A DNA stretch of 64,000 nucleotides from NCBI GenBank assembly GCA_037577475.1, contig CM075192.1, positions 14,789,908 to 14,853,907 on the forward strand, written 5' to 3'. The DNA is from Chaunax sp. Z400 (taxonomy: Eukaryota; Chordata; Actinopteri; Lophiiformes; Chaunacidae). The notes under the pieces were generated by a model. That model was given only the letters and a program-made list of their open reading frames with translations. It did not search any database and was not told where the DNA came from. Position numbers and translations under genes: made by a program. Below are positions 47,441-61,100 of the stretch, one piece after another (the stretch's first letter is position 1; each line of letters begins with the position of its first letter).

Positions 47441-50400
47441 TAAATATTTTAGAGGCTGGGTATTTGAGGTTAACATATTCCCCTTCTTAAATGTCAGTGT
47501 CCCCCTACAGTGGCCAGCATGCTGTTGACAAAGCACCAAACCACTCTGTTTGGACTGTAAGACTCTATTATGGGTGTCGTTTAATCTCCTGGCCCAACAT
47601 GAGCATGGCTGCCCTGAATGTGTACTCACACAGAATTGTTTGTTCAACCAGATGTCCATATTTCAGAGGATCAAAGAAACCAATTGTCACTCCTGGATTC
47701 AAAAACTCAGCCTGACATCCAATCTACTCATAACGTTGGGATCTATGGATTTTGTGTCAAGTCCTAAAAGTGGCTGCTTGAATTTTGCTCTTGGGTATTC
47801 GGGCAGTGCAAATAATGTTGTTGTTTGGAGTGAGAGACAGCAGACTGTGTTAACTACTCTTGAGTAGCTTTATAACGCCTGTCTGCTGTCTGGAGGGATG
47901 TGGATGTGGTCAAAGATGGTCTGAGATTGAAAATAATCAGGTTTTCTTTCATGCTGCGTTTCTGACATGGACATGCAACACTGGTTAGCCTCATGTAGTG
48001 TTAGCTGAACGCTGGCTTCACTTTCTTGCTCACAAAGTTAGATTCTGCTGCTACAGCGAATAAACTTTATAACCGACTTCAATAAAAATGTTCAAAACTA
48101 ACACTTCTCCACCAGCACAGCACTTGTCCAGAAAATCAACTGAGTTCCTTGAGCCCCAGGCACACTTGCTAAATCTGTATTAGTTGCTCTGCAACCTCTT
48201 TGAAATAGGAATAGTAAGTATCCTGCATTACAGGCTGCTCACTAAATGTCTAAACTAACAACTGGGTCTGACATTGGGTTATATTAATCATTTTGTTTAT
48301 GTATTTACTCCTGATGTTGATGGATGATTGGGCTTTGCTGCTTTAGGCCATGAATAATTCATCTCTTTAATGTGTTTCAGAAGTTGGCTCCTTGGCAAAA
48401 ATTACTTTGTTGGTGATGGTTCTCAAAATAAAATGGGACAAAGCAGTCAGTTCAGGTGATTCTAATTAGCTTAGCACAGTTTTATCAAAGATAATTCATG
48501 TCAAACAAACATTAGCCTGTAGGATTAAAGAGGCGGGCCCCTGCATGTCTTATTTTGCACTGTAAAAAGGCCAAAAGTAGATCAAAAGATGTGATTCTAT
48601 GATTGAGAGGAGGATAATAACATTTCTGAAAAGCGCTGCATGTGATGCAACTTGTTGACCTGGAGGAAGTTATATTTTTAGGCCGTGATCAATCCTTGCA
48701 GTCATTTTCTAAACAAGGATGCCAAAGAATTTGCTCCAGCTTGTAAAGTGGGAGAATTTGCTGCTTTTGTAACTTTTGCATAATTGTAAATTAAATGTAT
48801 TTGATTTCAGGGCTGCAAGTCGATCAAAACAAGACGTCTGAAGACGTCACCTTGGGCTCCAGATATTTCAAAGCATCATTTTTATTAACAATTGATAGCT
48901 CTGACGATAATGAAAGCCATAACCTTCAAGAATTAAACCGTGAGCCTACTCTTGTTTTTGCCAACATGAAAATACTAAACTGAAGAGATTACAAAAGAAA
49001 CTTGGGCATAGCACAGTGTAAAAGTCAATATCACTTCACAGAGTGTGGGACGTGCAGAGAAACAGTCACCGGCCTCTTCATCCTTTTAACCTCCTGCTGG
49101 ACAGAGTGCAGCCACAGTGGATGCATGAAGGCCAATAGAGGGAGCCCAATAGCTATTTGTCCTCCAGCTTATCCAGACAAGGGGTTTACATGCTAAATGG
49201 TTGAGTGAATTAATAAAAGACAAATTAACGGTGAGGTCAAAAAGGAAGATTTCAAAAACATTCATGGCATAGCTCAGAGTCTCTGACACACACTAACTAG
49301 AATCTATTAGCTGGTCTTTGTGAGGACACACTGAGAGCCAGGTGGAGAGCTGCCCCAGAGGATGGGTGATGGGGGGGTGGTGCATGGAGTCTGAGACAGC
49401 TGTGGTCCGTCACTTTTTCAAGGTGTTTCAGCTCTCAGGACCTTCCAGAGGTTTCCAGACAGCTATAGGAACCTGTCAGCTGGTTTGCCTCAGCGCCAGA
49501 AAACGAGACGGAGGGTCTCAGGGGGGACAGCGGGCTTTTCTATTACGACAGTCTTCACAACGGGTGGAGCAGCGGTTACCCCACGACGCCGTCAGGCTCT
49601 GCTGCTGTCCCAGTCTCCAGTAGACCGTGGTCATGAGGTCGCTCTTTACACATCCTTTAAAGATGAATGAGTTTGTGTGTTGATTGTGACAGATGATTGG
49701 GAGATTATGAGACTCAAATATTTTATCTATATCAAAGGAAACAGGGTTTTAAATAAGATATGTTTCACTGATATCTCGAAGTCTTTACAGTGAAATGTTG
49801 AAGGAAATGGAGCTCCCTTTAAATATTAGTTTTGTAGTGATTTGATCCACCTGGTAAGGAATGATAGACGGACTTAATACATTTCATTAAGTCAAGGATT
49901 TGTATTTCTCTTGTGATGAGTCGCTGTGTTCAGCCCGGCACAGAGACGACGCAGGTCTCCCGTTTAACACCAGACAGAGCAGTCGCTTCAGTTTGAAGGG
50001 CTCAGGAATATTCCTCCCATAAATATTTGATGCAAAAGGAAGTTCTATCGATTCATTACACTGCGAGTAATATGTGTATGTGTTCATTAGGCGGCTCCAG
50101 AGTATCTGTGTTTAATATTCTTTGTTTACAGTGGAGGGTCACATATGGGGAAACGCATGAATATGGAGCAGGTAGACTCTGCTCGTCTCTGAGCTTTGCA
50201 CAGATGCTCTTCCTGTATTACACAAACGCACACAGACACACACACATCGACTGTACATACGCAGACGGAAGCTCGTGTATGTGCACACATGCATATTCTT
50301 AAATTAAAACAATTAAAGCAGACTTAGGGACATGCATGCATTTTTGTGATTGACAGAGATTTCACTGTTGTACTTTATCACCTCTTAGTAAAATACAACG

Positions 50401-52105
50401 TTATTGTGTCTCTTACAGGATGGAAGCCTGGTAACAATCACCTCCTCACTCATAACAAAGCAGGAGGGGGAGGCGAAAGCAAAGAGCAACATGAAGGAGG
50501 TGTTGAACAAGGGGAGATGAGTGTCTTTCTGTGTGTGCTTTTCTGCATCCCTGAGTGTGTATTTGTGTGCACAGCTGTGGCTTGAAAGTGAAAATTGGGG
50601 AGCCGATGTGTATCAGGAGAGAGGTATGGGCTCTGCCCCACAGCATTTGGCACAAAGGGTCTACTCCTATTGTGCACGCTGGTGGTAATAGGAGATTAGG
50701 TTTGGTCACGTCCTGCTAAGGAAACGCATGCTAACATTTTTCATGGGGAAACCTCCTCTTTCAACATCTAATTTTTTAATTCTTCCCATTATACTACTTC
50801 ATTATCAACCACCTCTCCTGTCTTTGCATTTATGTGAACAGTCTTGCACGGTTTCATCATATCAGACCCTTTATCTGCAACCATAACCTTCAACTTTTGC
50901 ACGGCAGAAAGTAAGAATTATCCCAAGGATTTATAAAATGGGTTCTAAATTGGAACAGATATTCTGAAACATAGCAGCAGTGCCAGGAAGGTACCCTGCT
51001 GGAGCATTGGGGGTTCTTTGTTTATATCTCTGTGCTTCGAGTGTAGCTGGGAGGCATAGTGAGTTGAATTTGCTCAGGTGATGGTTCCAGTTCTAGTGGA
51101 TGCAGAGGGGGAGCACTCTCCTCCCCGCTGAATCTCCCAGCTGGCTCTGGCATTAAGTCAGCCCAGCTCTGTACCAGACGACAGCATGACAGCTGTTTCC
51201 TTTGACTAGAGGAAAAACACATTGATTCACTTCTTCAGTTGGTCTCATTTGGGAAGAGATGGAGTGTGGCCAAAATATTCTCCACTGGCGCCGGGATGTG
51301 GACAGTAGAAAAAGGTCAGCAGCAGAGCGGAGAATGGAAGGGAAAGGCAGCTTTAAATGACATGAGCAATTTTTCAGCTGGAAAGGGATTTTAACCTTTT
51401 CCCATTGTGGGAGATGAACCTTGATGCTTTTTAGTAATTCTCTTCAAAGACAAAACTCTGTGAAATTGAATTTAGACCTGAATCCCACTTTTTTTTTACT
51501 GGCTTATACAGTGTGTTTTAAGCTCTCAAACATATTATACATATTATAGATGTGGCAGAAATCATCATCGTTACCATTCAGCTTGAATGACGTGAAAACA
51601 CAAAGATTCATCTAAAATAGTAAAGAGCCATTGTGCGAATGACTCTACAAATATATTCAACAAGAAATACTGTAGGAGCTTTTTTTTTTTACAGACGGCT
51701 GAAAGCTAAAGAAAAGAGAAGCAAACAACTTGCTGCAATTAGAAACGACCACAAACCCAGTGCTGAAACATGGATCTGTGGTTGGGCAGCTGTGATCAAT
51801 AAATCCTCAAACACCTTATTGCAACATTCTCAGCTTCATCAATGTATCCTAATGTGGTCAGATATGACATCACTGTATAAAATCACCCAACATCACTTCA
51901 GACACAACCGCAAACCTCAACGCTACTGCATGCAAACATGTCTGTCCGATTGTTAATAAATTAATATTTGTACAAACCTGTCCACATACAACCAGAATAT
52001 CCAACGATGTCCTTTACGGCACTTTAATTTTTGCCAACAAATCCTGGCTTTTGTATGCCTTCAGGTTTTGTTTTGTGTATTTCCTCGACATTGACATTAA
52101 ATCCA
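47439..52105. other. Gene desert segment
   Basis: No supported gene. An acceptor-like site at 50417-50418 is followed by a 33-codon open frame, discussed under findings. The interval 49300-49650 is GC-richer without a recognisable protein. Short CA-rich sequence lies near 50224-50250. Confidence 0.35.
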
Positions 52106-52431
52106 GGCGGCACAGTGGGTACGACTGTTACCTCACAGCAAGAGGGTTCTGATTTAGGACCAGGTGGTGGAGTTTGCTTGTTCTTTCTGTGTCTGCTTGG
52201 ATTCCCTACAGGAACTCCAGCTTCCTCCCACAGTCCAAAAACATGCAATACAAGTGAATCCATGATGATAATAATTGATAAATGGTTGTTCAACTCTCTA
52301 TGTGTTGGCCCTGTGATGAACTGGCGACTTGTCCAGGGTGTACCAAGCCTCTCGCCCAATCTCAGGTGGGATAGGCTCTAGCCCCCTGCTAGCGTAAGAT
52401 AACAGGTCAAAGAAAATAGATGGATGGATGA
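52106..52431 (+). mobile_element. tRNA-derived SINE-like element with (GGAT)n tail
   Basis: It begins GGCGGCACAGTGGGTACGAC and TTACCTCACAGCAAGAGGG (tRNA-like A-box region), followed by a decayed B-box region. Conserved body motifs are GGAGTTTGC, CTTCCTCCCACAGTCCAAAA, TGTGTTGGCCCTGTGATGAA, CTGGCGACTTGTCCAGGGTG and GGGATAGGCTCTAGCCCCC. It ends AAAATAGATGGATGGATG. This architecture is a highly abundant fish SINE-like repeat. The GGAT tail resembles that of Rex3/RTE LINEs, which may have mobilised it (inference). Confidence 0.8.
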
Positions 52432-52738
52432 AATCAAACAGTAATATAAATGTCAGGAAACCCAATTCCTGGCCTCATGTTAATGTCCACAGACCACTGG
52501 TACTTTGGTACATTGTAAGGAGTCCAGCTACCTTTAATTTATGAGGCTAAAACATATTTTATTCCCTGTTTTGTAGTTTCCTCTACTCAAGCTTGCAGGA
52601 TGTTTTGCCACTGGCTCTGGCTTGGTAACCTGTTGCCATGATCGTTGTACAATCTGCAACAGCCAGACAGAGCTCTATTGATTTTGCTATCTTATTGGCT
52701 ATTAACTGCTAACTAGACAAAGAGTTGGTTAGTATAAG

Positions 52739-52761
52739 TTCTTCTTCTTCTTCTTCTTCTT
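52739..52761 (+). repeat. (TTC)n microsatellite
   Basis: Seven to eight consecutive TTC triplets. Confidence 0.95.
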
Positions 52762-55700
52762 ATTGTTTATCTGTTAAAGTTTCCCAGTTGACATGTAAAC
52801 TTTTTTTCTCAACTTCCCTGCTTCTGTCCAACTGCTCTCCTCCTTGCCTGGGGATAATTGTGAAGATTATGACTGCAGAGATAAACAAACATTAAAATAT
52901 GACTTTGTTCTATATCCATGTATAGCCTAAGCAATCAACTTCTACAGCTTTGTCACAATAATAGGTTATGAATATTGTATGAGATGTGCTCTATCTAGGC
53001 TGGGCTATTTACATGCTGTTGTTTTTGTTTGGACGGAAGAATTAGCCATAATGACAGTAAGTGGAATCAGAAAGCAGCCTCATAACAACTGTGTATCAGG
53101 CAGACATGTTGTGCTTGCTTTCAGACATTCATATTTATTGTGGTGTCTGTTTTATTGATTTGTCAAGTGAACTCACATGTTGACGACCACATTCTTTTTG
53201 TACAGTAATTGCTGTGAAGGCAGTCAGCGTTATTCTTAGTGCCAGTTCAATACTTATATGCAAATTCAGGCTTAATACAAGTTATGTTAAAAGCCATTAC
53301 AAGGATGCAATGAATAAAGGGAATATAATATTTGATTTTTTTTTATCCCTGCTATTGTGGTTTCTGTCTGCTATGTAGATATTTCTCCTTTCTGGAGAGG
53401 ATATAACAAATGAATCAAAACAAATACTTATGTCACGTCATGCAGTTCAAATAACTGCTATAAGAGATTATGGTGGTGCGATCAATAGGTCTCTCATGCT
53501 ACTTCAAACATTGATCCTCTCCTTTGAGATTTAATTAGTTCCAGAATATGCTCAGTGTAACATGAATATTTTCGTTTTAGTTTTCGAACGACACCATGAT
53601 CTATACTGCATTTGTTCAAGAATCAATTATGAATGTTGTAATTTGCTATTGATGTAATTGATTCATTTGTCCAATTACTGGAGACGTTGTCAGCCCTTTT
53701 TACTCTACAGCTCAATAAGTGACCCATCAGTGGACGATCCTCAGGAGTCGGTCTGCTGCTGGGTGGGCTCGCCGCTCACTCACATCTTCCACTTTTTTTA
53801 TAGATTGCTAATCTGGAAAAAATGTTTTATATCTGTAAAGAAATATTTTCATTACCTCCATCGATGTTATGAAAGTGTAATATTTTTGGATGGCAAATTT
53901 TTGCTGCATTTGTATTACAAAAATATTTATATCATACCCCATGTTCTATGGGAATATTGTCTACTTTTGCCAGTTTATTTAATTTGGACCACATTTCAAC
54001 TCTGTTGACTTACAGTACAGTTTTACATTTGGTATATGATATGTTATTTTTACCTCACAGAAATCAACGACGTTTCTGATAAAATGTACTCTTTTTTTAC
54101 AATTAAAAAGATTACTATTCCAATCAAATGACCCCATTTAAAAGCTGGCTTACATTAGCCTGCTGGGTAACATTACTCGAGTTGCCTGAAAGTGGCTGAG
54201 TAGCTCTGGTAGTCAAGTAGCATATTCTGACACAAGCAGACACTAAAATATTTTAGTCTGATACTTTGATAATAAACATAACAAATATGTCTAAACTTAA
54301 ATTCAAATATTCTGAGCAAAACTGAAAAGATAGTGTTTATATTTTTTACCTATGGACGAAGTTTCAATGACGTACAGAACCGTATGCATCTCAGGGTTTA
54401 TATAGATATATTTGTAATAGCTGTGATAATGGCAATTTATAATAACCATTCAAAAACCATTATACTAGCAACCTTGGCAGAAATTGCATTGCATAGAAAA
54501 CATGCTTTGCATTCTTGATATTGGCTCTACAATTTCCTAAATTAATTTGATACCTCATTCATTGGCAGAAACTGTATGTCATCCTACTATTAACAATGCT
54601 TCCAATGGCAACACAGATAAAAAATATCAACACAACTCAAATTAGAATTTAGTTGAACAACCACCAGAGGACTGTAAGATTTAATGCAAATTCACTGGTT
54701 TAATTACATCTAGTCAAACTACTCCCAGTATACCAGCAGCTCACTGAGTGAACCAGCATCCTCTCCCACTGCTAATTAAATCACACTGATGGGAAAACAA
54801 TGCAAATTTACAAACAAATTGAACAGAACCATTTGAATAAATTAAACAGGACATGCACGTAAACTTCAGGTAGAAGCTGCAGCCTCATTACCGGCTCAGT
54901 CGTCACGTTATTCACACGAATAGCTGCGGTGATATTTCATCTGGAAATAGACAAGTTTTTTGCTTTGATGCATCATTATGAAGCGAATGTTGTTTGCACG
55001 TTGTAAAGGCTATAGGATAATGACACCATCTGTGTTTAGACTGGTTCCTTGTAAAACTAGCTTTCATTTTGCAATTCTGTGTGCACAAAATTTCCTGGGA
55101 CATCGTTAGCCGCCTGGCGATCCAGTCAGGCCGGCAGCCTGGCACCATTTCTGTAAACCTTCACGTATCCACTATGCACTAAATGAATGAATGAATTCTT
55201 TTCTCCTGTCTTGTTGGTAGTTGCTACTCTGAGGAAAAAGGAAAGTGATCCCTTTATCTTAGGGTCAGTAGTGACAACAATATCACATCGAAAAGGTAAT
55301 GAGGGGGAAAGTTGTTAACTTTCAAATTTCTACCATTAAAATGAAAACAACCTGTATTCTCAAGGATTATTGTAAATTTTACTTTAGGGTAAATGGTCAC
55401 TCTCTTCATTAAAATGTAAATTTGAGAACTTTAAAATCCTTCCAAGTGTTGTAAAATCCTTTGTCAAACATTTTGCTAGTCTAATCAGTGCATGACCAAA
55501 TCAGTTCATTTCTTGCAAGTTCTAATTCTTTTGATAAACCACATCTGTCTGCCTCATAGGGACAGCTGCTCGCCACATCATAACAGGCTAATTCTGCTCT
55601 GGGTACATCTGCAGCTGTAAACTACATAAGTAGATGCATTCTGTTTTAATGCGGTGCAGAGCTGACTGCTTTCAAATATGTAGTATATAATGAAGTTGTT

Positions 55701-56764
55701 TTCCCTTTAGTGGACGTTTATAAAAACATAACTTTTGTCAATAACAGATTGTGGACAGCTTCAATAAACGTGTCGATTTAGCCGTCGCACGATGGGCACC
55801 GCTTTTAACGGCTATGAAAATATATTTTCCCAAGCAGCTTCTTACTATTATTGATGTGGTCCTACATGAGTGGAGTTATTTCACATTATATATTTATGCC
55901 TCTCACTGGCTTGAAGCCTTTAAATCAGTTAAATCTGTTACTCCAACTGGACCTCCTGGTTCATAGTTCAGTGTTACTGGTCAGTCAAGTAAATTAGAGC
56001 TATTTTGTTCTGACTTTTTGAAAATCTTTGCTTTGGTATTCTAAAATATTGGATATTTTTCTTTTCCAATACTCTAAAAATGAGAGATAGCTGGACTCTA
56101 ACACTGTTTAGACCTCACATACTGTAACTAATACGCTCACAACCTCTAGCATGTAGAAATGCGTAGGTATGCTTCACCATAACAGGGCACAGGGCAATCA
56201 GCATATGCAGTATGAGTAATTGGAGAACGTTCAGGGGTCTAATAAAAAAATAAATAAAATAAAATAAAGGTAATAAAGGTCTAACATAAGAATGCATGAA
56301 AGCCAAACATATTGTGCACCAAACCACGATCTGTTTATGAAGCTGAAGTGCAGGTATTGTTCCCTTGAAGACTCACAGGCCACTTGGAACGGCACACATT
56401 GATCAGCCTTACATCCCATCCTCTACACACCCACATTCACCCATAAGAGGTCAACGCCAACCACCTCATGAATGTTATGGTGTTGTTGGGAATCATGGCA
56501 ACAACTGAGAGGAGGATGAAGAAGTCTGACACAGAAATCAAGGTTCATGTGGATGAGGTGGAGACTAGAAAGCACACAGTGATCATTTTTCCATTCACGT
56601 ACTCCTCTAGCAGCGCGAGGACGTTGTGAGTCCATGCATCCATCATGAGTCATTGCACCTGAGTGTCACTGCAGTATTTATACATTTACAGCGCTCAGAC
56701 TGACTGCCTCACATCAGTGATAGTGACTGTCACTGTCATCCCACATCCTGGAACATTGGATTGA
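52762..56764. other. Gene desert segment, AT-rich
   Basis: No supported gene, RNA gene or named repeat was found. A short AATAA-rich patch occupies 56243-56268. Confidence 0.35.
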
Positions 56765-56960
56765 TTTTTAAAAATTTTGAATTTATGTGTTTATTTTGAA
56801 CAGGGAAATGAAAACAGATAAATAAGTAGAACAAAAAAAAAACAAAAAAAAACAAGAATACCAATGCTCAAAAAGGAGAAGGAAGAAGTTTATATTTATA
56901 CATTCCTACCCCTTCAAATATCATTTGAAGATCGAAGTTAACTGGTGAATGCTTTTTATT
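56765..56960. mobile_element. Interspersed fish repeat fragment
   Basis: It contains TTTATTTTGAACAGGGAAAT, two A-rich runs, CAATGCTCAAAAAGGAGAAG, GGAAGAAGTTTATATTTATA and TTCCTACCCCTTC, an order seen in a frequent fish retroelement tail. There is no coding part and the family name is uncertain. Confidence 0.5.
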
Positions 56961-57448
56961 CATTGGTTTTGCTATGGTAATCTTGACTTGCATTGTGACT
57001 CACAATGAGGATATTGAGTGTATGGAGAGCTGCTTCTGGCTTTATTTCTTGCTAATTTACACATTCCATATGTGTAGTTGCTGAAGAGGTGAGGTGACCA
57101 GAGAGGACAGAGTGCGTCACTGATTTCGCACCATATGAAAACTCCAATCATCCTTGATGATGTATGAACAACATTAGTTCTCTTCTACAATTATCTAATG
57201 CTTTACAGTTTTATCTTGGACTCCTCCAATGGCTGATGATAATTTGATCAGTCAGGTTCCATACAGTCCGGCCCTCTCCTCTGTGCTTTGGGGATGGAGA
57301 ATGTGAGCACAGACAAAATATTAGATGTTAGATGAAGGTGAAGATCCTTATGGAATAGATATTGTATGTATTATAATATATATATATATATCTATGTTTG
57401 TGAGAATGTGGATGAATAGTGTTTGGTGTTCCATTGTCATGCACAAAG
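56961..57448. other. Intergenic, short (AT)n
   Basis: Nothing gene-like. A short AT run lies at about 57376-57391, upstream of the LTR-like element. Confidence 0.4.
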
Positions 57449-58196
57449 TGTCATGGATCTGATACTAGTTTGTTGGTGTCTCTTATTTTGAAGGTTGTGT
57501 TTTCTGTTTTCTGTTTTTACTTTGGTAGTTATGCTCTCCATGTTGTGTTTTTTGCTTTGTACTTCCTGTTGTCTTATCTTGTGATCTGTTTTGACCTTTT
57601 CTTTCCCCCGTCTCAGTGTTAGTCTTCTGTTTTCAGTTCTGGTTTGTTCTCGCTCCCTTTGTGTCTTTGTATTTCCTGTATATGTGAGTTTATTGTTGTA
57701 TCCTCCTTTTGTCTTCCCCTTTGGTATTTTCCCTCCAATGTGTGATTGTCTGATGGTCTCCACCTGTGGCTGATCGTCTCCTCCTCCTCCCTGTGCCACC
57801 TGTTTGTCATTCCCTCATTATCCCAGTGTATTTAGTCTGTGTGACTCCACTGTCCTTGATGTTCCTTCATACGTTTCCTTCTCAGTCTCCCAAGTGTGAT
57901 TATCCCTTATGATTATTCTCTTTTTACTGACTTGGTTTTGTTTCTTGGATATTGCCTTTCCCTGTCGTTTCTTGGATTGTTCACCTGGTTTTCCTGGATT
58001 AATTGTGTACTGATATTGCCTGCCTATTTGGGCTCTGAGCCTGCCTTACCTTTTTTGTGTGACTATTACCTGTTGTTGGACTGCCTCCCTGGTTTTTGAC
58101 CCTTGACCCATTATTGGATTTTGAGAATAAATCTAAGTTCTGCGCTCTCTTTGTCTCTGCTGTATGTCTGAACTTGGTTCCTCACACATATCTGAC
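57449..58196 (+). mobile_element. LTR-like element (solo LTR candidate)
   Basis: A roughly 750-base T/C-rich block starts TGTCATGG and ends near ATCTGAC. It has an AATAAA at 58126-58131 about 70 bases before its end. The sense strand is dominated by TTTTGTTT, TCCTGT and CCTGGTTTT runs, typical of fish Gypsy/ERV-type LTRs. No gag or pol sequence flanks it, so it would be a solo LTR. The ends form an imperfect TGTCA/TGAC pair; no target-site duplication was verified. Confidence 0.5.
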
Positions 58197-61100
58197 TGAA
58201 ACTTGACACAAGCTCTTCATGGATATTAGCAATAATACTCTATATGTAAATATTAGCAATAGGCCTACTCTATATGTCAGTTTTTACATTGTAGACCTTC
58301 TGCAAACTGTAAACACACGGACACACTGGATGTGTATTTTATGATCCCACAAATTCTTTCTCTGACAGCAATTGCACTGAAATGCAACTTTTACAATTGG
58401 ATTGATCATGTCTGAGACACTCACTTTAGAGAGACTGTCTGTACAATTGCTGTAATTTCAGCTCTTTCTTCCGTTTTAAGGATTCCCTCCTCTTGAGTTG
58501 CACTTAATGCTGCAGATTGCTGCTTATAGTGTTGAGTGCTTTTCAGGCAGCTCCAACAGAGTATTTGATGTTTGCTGCAGCTGATCAAAGATGTTAGAAC
58601 GTGGACCTGCCAAGTCCACCGCTCTTTCATGTCTCTTATCTGTCTGCTACTTTCCATTCTCTGTAAATGGACAGAACAATATGTCCCAGTCATGCAAGAT
58701 ACACTCCATAATTCACACCAGTAAGACTTGCTCGATTTCAGATTCTTCATCCAGGATGCAGTGAATGAATTAGACTGTGGTAAAGAAAGCACATATGTGT
58801 TTTCTTTATTGTGCTCCTTCTCTTATCACTTTGAATGCCATCCATATATGAGAAACTATAACTGAAGCAGCAGTCGTGAGGTATGAGCGTCATCTTAAAG
58901 CTCCATTTAAATCCTTTGACCTCCACAAGAGAAAACAGTTTCTTGAAACTCATGAATATTTGAATGTGTCACTTCATTTGATTGCTTGCTCTTTTCTTCA
59001 GTAAATATTAGTTTTGTGACTTCCACTGAATCCCCTCTGCATGTCCAGAAAATATGGCATTGCCAAGTTCACTCCCAGTTTTTTTGAACCAAAATGACTG
59101 GATGTATGTAGTATTTTAACTCCCCACTATAACCAAACAGCTTTTAATCCCATTAACCCCCAGTCATTCAAAACCTGACCACTCCCAGTTTCCCGTGTTT
59201 GCTTTTCAAACATGGCAACTTCCCAAGGACACCTAAAGTGCCTCCATAGAGAATTTCCACATTATTGATCACAAATGAGATAATAAAAGCCTCCATCATT
59301 TCATAGGCTCTGGGGTAAAGAGAACTTCTCTCCATTTACATTTCATGTTGTAATTTCTCCCTTTGTATACGAGCCAGCATGTCTCACCATTGTCCTCTCC
59401 TCTCCACATGACTTATAGATCATGTATAGATGGATCCCTGCTTTCTTCAGCTTAGGTCATTGATGCTTTGATCGCAATGTAAGCGGATGACGTCCTCATG
59501 CATAATCACAGTATTGATTTTCCCCTCCTCTTCCTGGCAAATTGATTGGGGAACTAATTGTGCCCTTTTCCTGCAGCAGCATTTTGCACTACCGAACTGC
59601 CAATCTTGTTAAAGAGAATAAAAGCAGTCTTAACAATTTAGCTGACAAAAGAGGGCAATTAAATTGAAATTAACATCTTTGTAATTGAAGTGTACCTGAC
59701 TGGAGTTGTGTGTATTGGAATTGGGTAAGTAAATAGTGGATTTTTCCATTTTCCACCTTAAGATATGAATAAGACAGCCAGTGGCTAAGTGCACTATCAG
59801 TATGTTTGAAGTCTCTTTGCACTATTTGTAATTGTCTTTGTAGCAACATCTTGTTAATCCATTCTCTGGAATGCAGCAGCAGCTGGATTTTTTCAAACTG
59901 GTTACTCAACTGTGCACACAATTTGATAATCAAACATAATATATGTATCAGTCCAGGGCAAAATCTTTACTAAGTGAGACTGTAGGTGTTTGAGAGCTCC
60001 TCATGCTAGGAAAGAAAACTTGTCGGCATATATTTTTGCTCACTATCTTACTTGAACTTCTCTTTCATGATAAGATGCTAAAAGACATGAGGGCCTTACT
60101 TAGCTGATATCCAAATTAGAATAGAATAGAAGAAAATGCCTATGAAGGAAACTGACTATTCTGAGACATTAAGCAAAAATCAAACAAGTCCTTCAGATGA
60201 CACATGTAAGAATTTTCCGATTTGGTGTCCTGGATAGCATTGTTGAAAATATGTGTAATATATATTATGTATGTTTTCTCATCTGAAACAGCTGTGGTTA
60301 AACTCTGGATAGGTTGGAATGGAAAAGACTTGCCTTGGGATACATCGACTTGGTTTAAATTACTTTTTTCTTAAGGTTCTTTGTTAAAAAAACTATTTGG
60401 CTAAACAGAAAAAAGCCCTTCAGGCATCTTTTAATATTGACTATAACTGCCTCAAGCTTATGGAAGGAATGGTCATGGTTAAAAGAAACCAGTGTTGACT
60501 CAGTAAAAAAACAGGAAACAATCAGTGTTTTCCTGTGTCAAAGACAGACAATTTGCTGCATGTCACACCATTTCCTTCTTCACTCCACACAGTCATCATT
60601 TCTATGGACACTCCAGGGCTTTGTGACTTGAATGTAAAGACATGTTTTAGTGAATTTCCAGAGACGACTGGTGTTTTTCTTGGAAGGTCAGTCTGCAGAA
60701 ATCATGCAAATATTGAGAACCATATCACTATACTGCCAACTAGATTAGACTGTGAAGCTGACAGGCTTAGAGAAAATATATGCAGTGTTGACAATGATTG
60801 ATGTCTGTCTTATGTGTAAGAAATCTCAATAATACTAAAAAAAGACCAGAAAATGAGGTGTGTTGTGAGCCATTTGTTTCTGAGGACAGGCCAGCTGTTC
60901 TGTCCCATCACCACTCATGAAGCCCCTTCGCCTTGAACAAACAGATCCAGAGCTCATTTCACCACAGCAGAGAGTGATGGAGAGAGGCCTGTCTGTATTT
61001 TGTCAGGCATTTGATGGAGTCATTGATGGTGAGAGGTACTGGATCAGCGATGAGGTGAATGGATTCAAACAGAGAGGAGAAGCGGGCTGAACAATACTTG

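Noticed and set aside
47272..47490. Open frame of alternating Tyr-Ile
   Set aside because: Translation of the (TA)n microsatellite.
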